DNA of 64,000 bases from Sapria himalayana (lineage: Eukaryota > Streptophyta > Magnoliopsida > Malpighiales > Rafflesiaceae), in the NCBI GenBank assembly GCA_029783825.1, contig JAREIK010016265.1:1-64000 (forward strand), given 5' to 3'. Position numbers and translations under genes: made by a program. The notes beneath the pieces are model-generated. The model saw nothing but the letters and a program-made list of their open reading frames with translations. It was not told where the DNA came from and did not search any database. Below, piece after piece: positions 60,481 through 64,000 of this stretch; positions within the stretch are counted from its first letter, which is position 1; the number at the start of each line of letters is the position of its first letter.

Positions 60481-62300
60481 AAAGAAAACTGGTAATAAAA
60501 AATATATTTAAGTAAAAATTTATTTTATAAGTTACCCCCAACAAAAAAACATGACCTTAAGACCTCGAGGAAGACCTTTAAACCAGCTCTTAGGTCAATG
60601 AGGACGAAACATAGAATCAAACCCGAGGAAAGCTAGCTCTGGATAGGCCTTATGATAAACTCTCTGTGACTATGTTTCAAGCAGGTAAACAAAATTTTCG
60701 GTGATATAGATAAATTGGATTAGCATTTGCCTACTTTTTTGCCGAATGGTAGGATCTGTTAAATCATTGATATAAAATCTCTATCTCTCTCTCTATTTCT
60801 CTCTATCTCTCTCTATCTATCTATCTATCTCTATCTATCTATCTATCTATCTATCTCTCTCGTCTGGCTGACTCACACGTTGGGTTGGTGAAACTGACTT
60901 GGAATTATATGGAAAGAAACTCCTAATGATAAAGCTTTACCATTCCAATCGAAATGAATATTATCCTTCCGTACTTCTATTTCATACTTAATATTAAAAA
61001 AAAAATTACATTGCCCAGATAAGAAGCAAGCATACTCTACCCATGTTCCCTAGCCTTTCCAAAATCAGCTTGAGCTTTGGACTTATAACCAACAATCGAT
61101 GCACTAAAATGCACTTTTTTGGTGTCTTTTTGAAATGAAAATAGGAATACATTTTGACAAAAATTTGATTGCTTTATTCTCCATAAAAAGCTCTAATAGT
61201 TATTCAATTAGTTGTCCTGACATTCATGGCAGACACCCTATCATTGGTAGAAAAGGGAATCCTGATATGTAACTTATTTTAACCTTTGGACCTTCATTTT
61301 GATGGAAATTGAAAGCAACCCTAGTTGTAAAAGATTCATGGGTTGCTAATTCAAAGCCTATTTGACCCTTTCAACCTTTTCATTTTCCATAGAAGGATTA
61401 AAAACTTTAGCACTACTTAGAGACAGGAATTCTAACCCACATGACTTCTATTAGGAATGAATGAAGGAATTCCCGCTAAACCACTTTTATCTCGCTCACT
61501 CTAGGGAAGAATAGAATAGGGCTACCCTATGTGAGCTCTGAGGTCATAATCCTTTCTTTCCCCAACCTTATCACTTAGACCTCCTCTCACCTTTGTATAC
61601 AAATATTGATAGGGACGAAGAGACCCGAGCAAAGATAAGAGGGACTTTATGACTTGTAAAAATAGAGAACTATCTTTTAATCTCCAACTTACACTACAAT
61701 TGAAATTGGATCTCATCACGGAAAAGTCCTTTTGAAATTTATTTTCATTTGTCCGATCCTGTCGACCTTTACTTTGTTTATTTTTCCACTAACCTCACAG
61801 GATTTCAAAATTAATTTCCTACGAAAGTTCCATTTGAATTTCTTTTAATTTCAAGAGAAACTTTGCCTGCAGCAGTAGTGAAGTAGCTTTTCTCTCACTG
61901 GCTGAAAGGACACTCCTCCTAAGTGGACAATGACTAAATGATAACCAACTTTTACTTATAACCCTCTATCAATGGAACACATTAACTCCTAAAGGAGATG
62001 AGGAATGAATAAAAAATAAAATGAGAGTATTCTGCCGCCCTGTCACCCTGACTTCAAAACTCCATTACACCCCAATCTACATGGATTGCTTGATGGCTGA
62101 AACTAGATTGGCTCCACCTCTTGTGTCTGCCCTTAAAAAGTTCTATAAAGGCAATATAAAATCAAATAGGGTCACAGATTATCCTTTTCCTAAAGACTGC
62201 TATGGACATATTCCCATCTAGGACAACATCCTATGGATCATCCCATTAAAGAAATTAGGATAAAAACTTAAGAAAATGTGCTCACCCTTGAACTATACTG
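60480..62300. other. Compositionally distinct block, possible organelle-derived insertion
   Basis: From about 60530 to 62300 the DNA is visibly less AT-rich than its surroundings and has few homopolymer runs. It carries phrases such as CCTCGAGGAAGACC and GGGACGAAGAGACCCGAGC, and lacks copia or hAT motifs. This texture resembles plant mitochondrial intergenic DNA. I cannot identify an organellar gene, so the origin is inference. The short frames (62021-62221 plus, 61522-61719 minus) are not recognised. Confidence 0.35.
60780..60862. repeat. (CTAT)n/(CT)n microsatellite
   Basis: CTATCT and CTCTCT units alternate over about 80 bp. Confidence 0.92.
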
Positions 62301-62530
62301 ACTTTAAATTGAGGAGGGCATGCGCTTTATAACTTCTTATATTTAACATTTTACACAGCTTAAACTCTATTTTCAAACTTTCCCGATAAATTTAATGTGA
62401 TACATAAGTAGTACAATTTCACACTTGATAAAAGGACTAACACTGGCTATCCAATAAAGAAGAAAAATCAAAGATAGGAAATCATAAATCGATTTTAAAT
62501 GGGGCTTATCTTTTTTTATTGAAATTGAAT

Positions 62531-64000
62531 TAGATGTGTCAAACGAGTTGCGCCGGGCCGGCCATGACCATTTTTTTAGAGCACGACCGTGCTTTTGTGC
62601 CGGGCAAGGCATTACACGGTTAATATACCGTGGCGGGCCAGGCCCGGCAGGGCCTAACCTGGTCATACGGGCCAGGTAAATTTTTTTTTTAAAAAAAATT
62701 ATAATTTTAAATATTAGTTTAATTATATAATATATTAAATTATATATAAAATTATAGATAATGTATAATATAATAAATTTATTAAATAAAAATTATTTAA
62801 ATTTTATTAAATTTACAAAGTTTAAATTTTTTTATAATTTAAAATAAAATTAGTTTATAATTTATTAGAATTAAATAATAGAGTTATAAAATTTTAAATA
62901 AAAAAAATAAAACAAAAAAATAAATAAATCAATAAATTTTGTTAAAAAAAAATTAAAACGTAAAAAAAACATTAGCAAACCAAATTAAAAATGACCAATC
63001 AGCCATTAAATACCAAAGGTCCGAACCAAACAAATTAAAATTTCAAAGTAACGTATAAATAAAATATACAATCAATAAAAAACAAAACATAAAATCAAAA
63101 AATAGTAGATCATCATCAATCGTCAATCAACATATCATGAGTATCATCAACCGCAACATCAAGATCAGTATCATATGAATCATCATCATCAGCAATCAAC
63201 TCCTCTGCTTTCACAGTGGATGCGGCTGCAATCTCTGTCACAGTCCCAGCTCCAGCACGATCATGAATGCTAAACCTCAAATCCTCCCAATCCTTCAAAC
63301 AAGTCAATGCCTAAACAATATCTGGACGTAATCTCGATCTCCTATCCGAAATCATGTTTACTATAATAAAAAAAGCAAACTCCAACACTACGCTCGACAC
63401 CGGAGGAGTCAGAAGATCCCGTGTCATCCTAGATAGCACGGGATAGGTGGACTCATATGATTTTTACCATTGTAATATATCAAGATTCTTAGTATCAAAA
63501 TATGATATTATTGAATAGTAATCGGTATCTAAGTACCGAAAAAGCTCGCTCCTATGTTCACCCCTATATTTCCCCCTCGCTAGCTGAATGGAAAAATCAT
63601 CATCTCTGAATAAGGTATCTATGTCTGTAATCACAGTCTCACTACTACCACCACCATACCTAATATCGTAGCATGTGAACAGGTCAGTCAACTTCTTGTA
63701 AATGAACGCTTCAGGTGGCTCTTCCAGGTTCATGCACGAAGAAATGTAAGTCATGATATTTTCTACCCCTTCCACCTTAATCCTAGGGTTCATGCATACA
63801 GCAAGGCAATAAAGAAATAAAACGGTGGACCAGTACTTCAAGTACTTGGTTTCCATCTCTGTAACCATATGACCAAGTGTCGGGTCAGCTCGATACTTCC
63901 TAAACATGCTACTAATGTTACATATGCACCTGAGTGCAATGCAAGTCGTGGGCGTATAAACCGACGAACACATTCGTCGTATCATAAAAAATCTTCAAGA
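62531..64000 (-). mobile_element. hAT transposon, left part only, runs off the window
   Basis: The end TAGATGTGTCAAACGAG at 62531 is followed by GC-rich subterminal DNA, an AT-rich spacer, and a minus-strand transposase entering from beyond 64000. Organisation and sequence parallel 25810-27450 closely, including the AT-rich spacer and the ACCAATCAGCCA block. The right end and target duplication lie outside the window. Confidence 0.85.
63110..64000 (-). pseudogene. hAT transposase C-terminal half (disrupted)
   Basis: A 173-codon open stretch (63985-63464) covers the hAT core: LRCICNISSMFRKYR, ETKYLKYWSTVLFLYC, CMNPRIKVEGVENIM, GGGSS and EHRSELFRYLDTDY. It then passes a stop into the dimerisation region (STYPVLSRMTRDLLTPPVSS), where a small deletion breaks the usual SESAFS motif and shifts frame. 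A second open stretch resumes with TCLKDWEDLRF and ends in the acidic tail THDMLIDD (63307-63116). The core is better preserved than in the copy at 26.5-28.4 kb, but the protein is not expressible as one frame here. Confidence 0.85.

Noticed and set aside
1..64000. CRISPR arrays, bacterial operons, rRNA or tRNA genes
   Set aside because: No regularly spaced direct repeats, operonic frames or cloverleaf-like segments were seen. A tRNA scan by program would be needed to exclude tRNA genes fully.

Overview
This window is nuclear DNA of a flowering plant. It is very AT-rich, is filled with decayed transposable elements, and carries a plant-type cytosolic glutaminyl-tRNA synthetase gene with short canonical introns beside introns of 6 to 13 kb. 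That points to a large, repeat-laden genome. The GC-rich hAT ends hint at a monocot, but I cannot name the species. There is no bacterial or organellar operon structure, and most open frames here are chance or transposon-derived.

The one well-supported host gene is glutaminyl-tRNA synthetase (GlnRS), on the minus strand. Ten exons between 56866 and 23367 splice into one uninterrupted frame of 396 codons, and every exon length and phase agrees with the protein. The exons lie in four clusters: 56.9-56.5, 43.8-43.1, 37.1-36.8 and 23.8-23.4 kb. The upstream exons, including the HIGH-motif exon, are not found before 64 kb. The last ~30 codons are not found below 23.4 kb. A second possible gene lies on the plus strand at about 14.5-17.5 kb. 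Three phase-compatible exons there encode a hydrophobic protein I do not recognise, and one exon has been tandemly duplicated and broken.

The introns and flanks hold two main transposon populations. The first is a hAT (Ac-like) family with termini close to TAGAGGTGTCAAACGGG and subterminal DNA packed with GGCACGG/CCGTGCC words. It includes a full-length element with a perfect 8-bp target duplication (25810-29555). It also includes short non-autonomous copies with perfect or near-perfect duplications (24170-24743, 44754-45153, 59427-59798), an internally deleted derivative between inverted arms (57455-59356), an element running off the right edge (62531-64000), and several older plus-strand wrecks. 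The 24-32 kb stretch is best read as a nest: an old hAT (about 23975-31951) hit by two younger ones. The second population is Ty1/copia, seen as decayed pol and LTR pieces on both strands at 1.1-2.9, 8.1-10.4, 12.2-13.6, 15.0-16.5, 17.9-18.6, 34.0-36.3, 38.0-41.8 and 50.9-52.0 kb. Many share an LTR start near TGATGRGAGC.

Layout: 0-13.6 kb, copia remnants and AT-rich DNA; 13.6-17.5 kb, unrecognised plus-strand exons amid copia debris; 17.9-23.3 kb, copia debris and old duplications; 23.4-56.9 kb, GlnRS with transposon-filled introns; 57-60 kb, hAT cluster; 60.4-62.3 kb, a compositionally distinct block that may be organelle-derived; 62.5-64 kb, a hAT transposase pseudogene. I found no previously undescribed biological system. 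The most interesting signals are structural: nested hATs, perfect hairpins inside hATs, a 74-bp inverted arm pair around one hAT copy, and a GC-AG intron in GlnRS.
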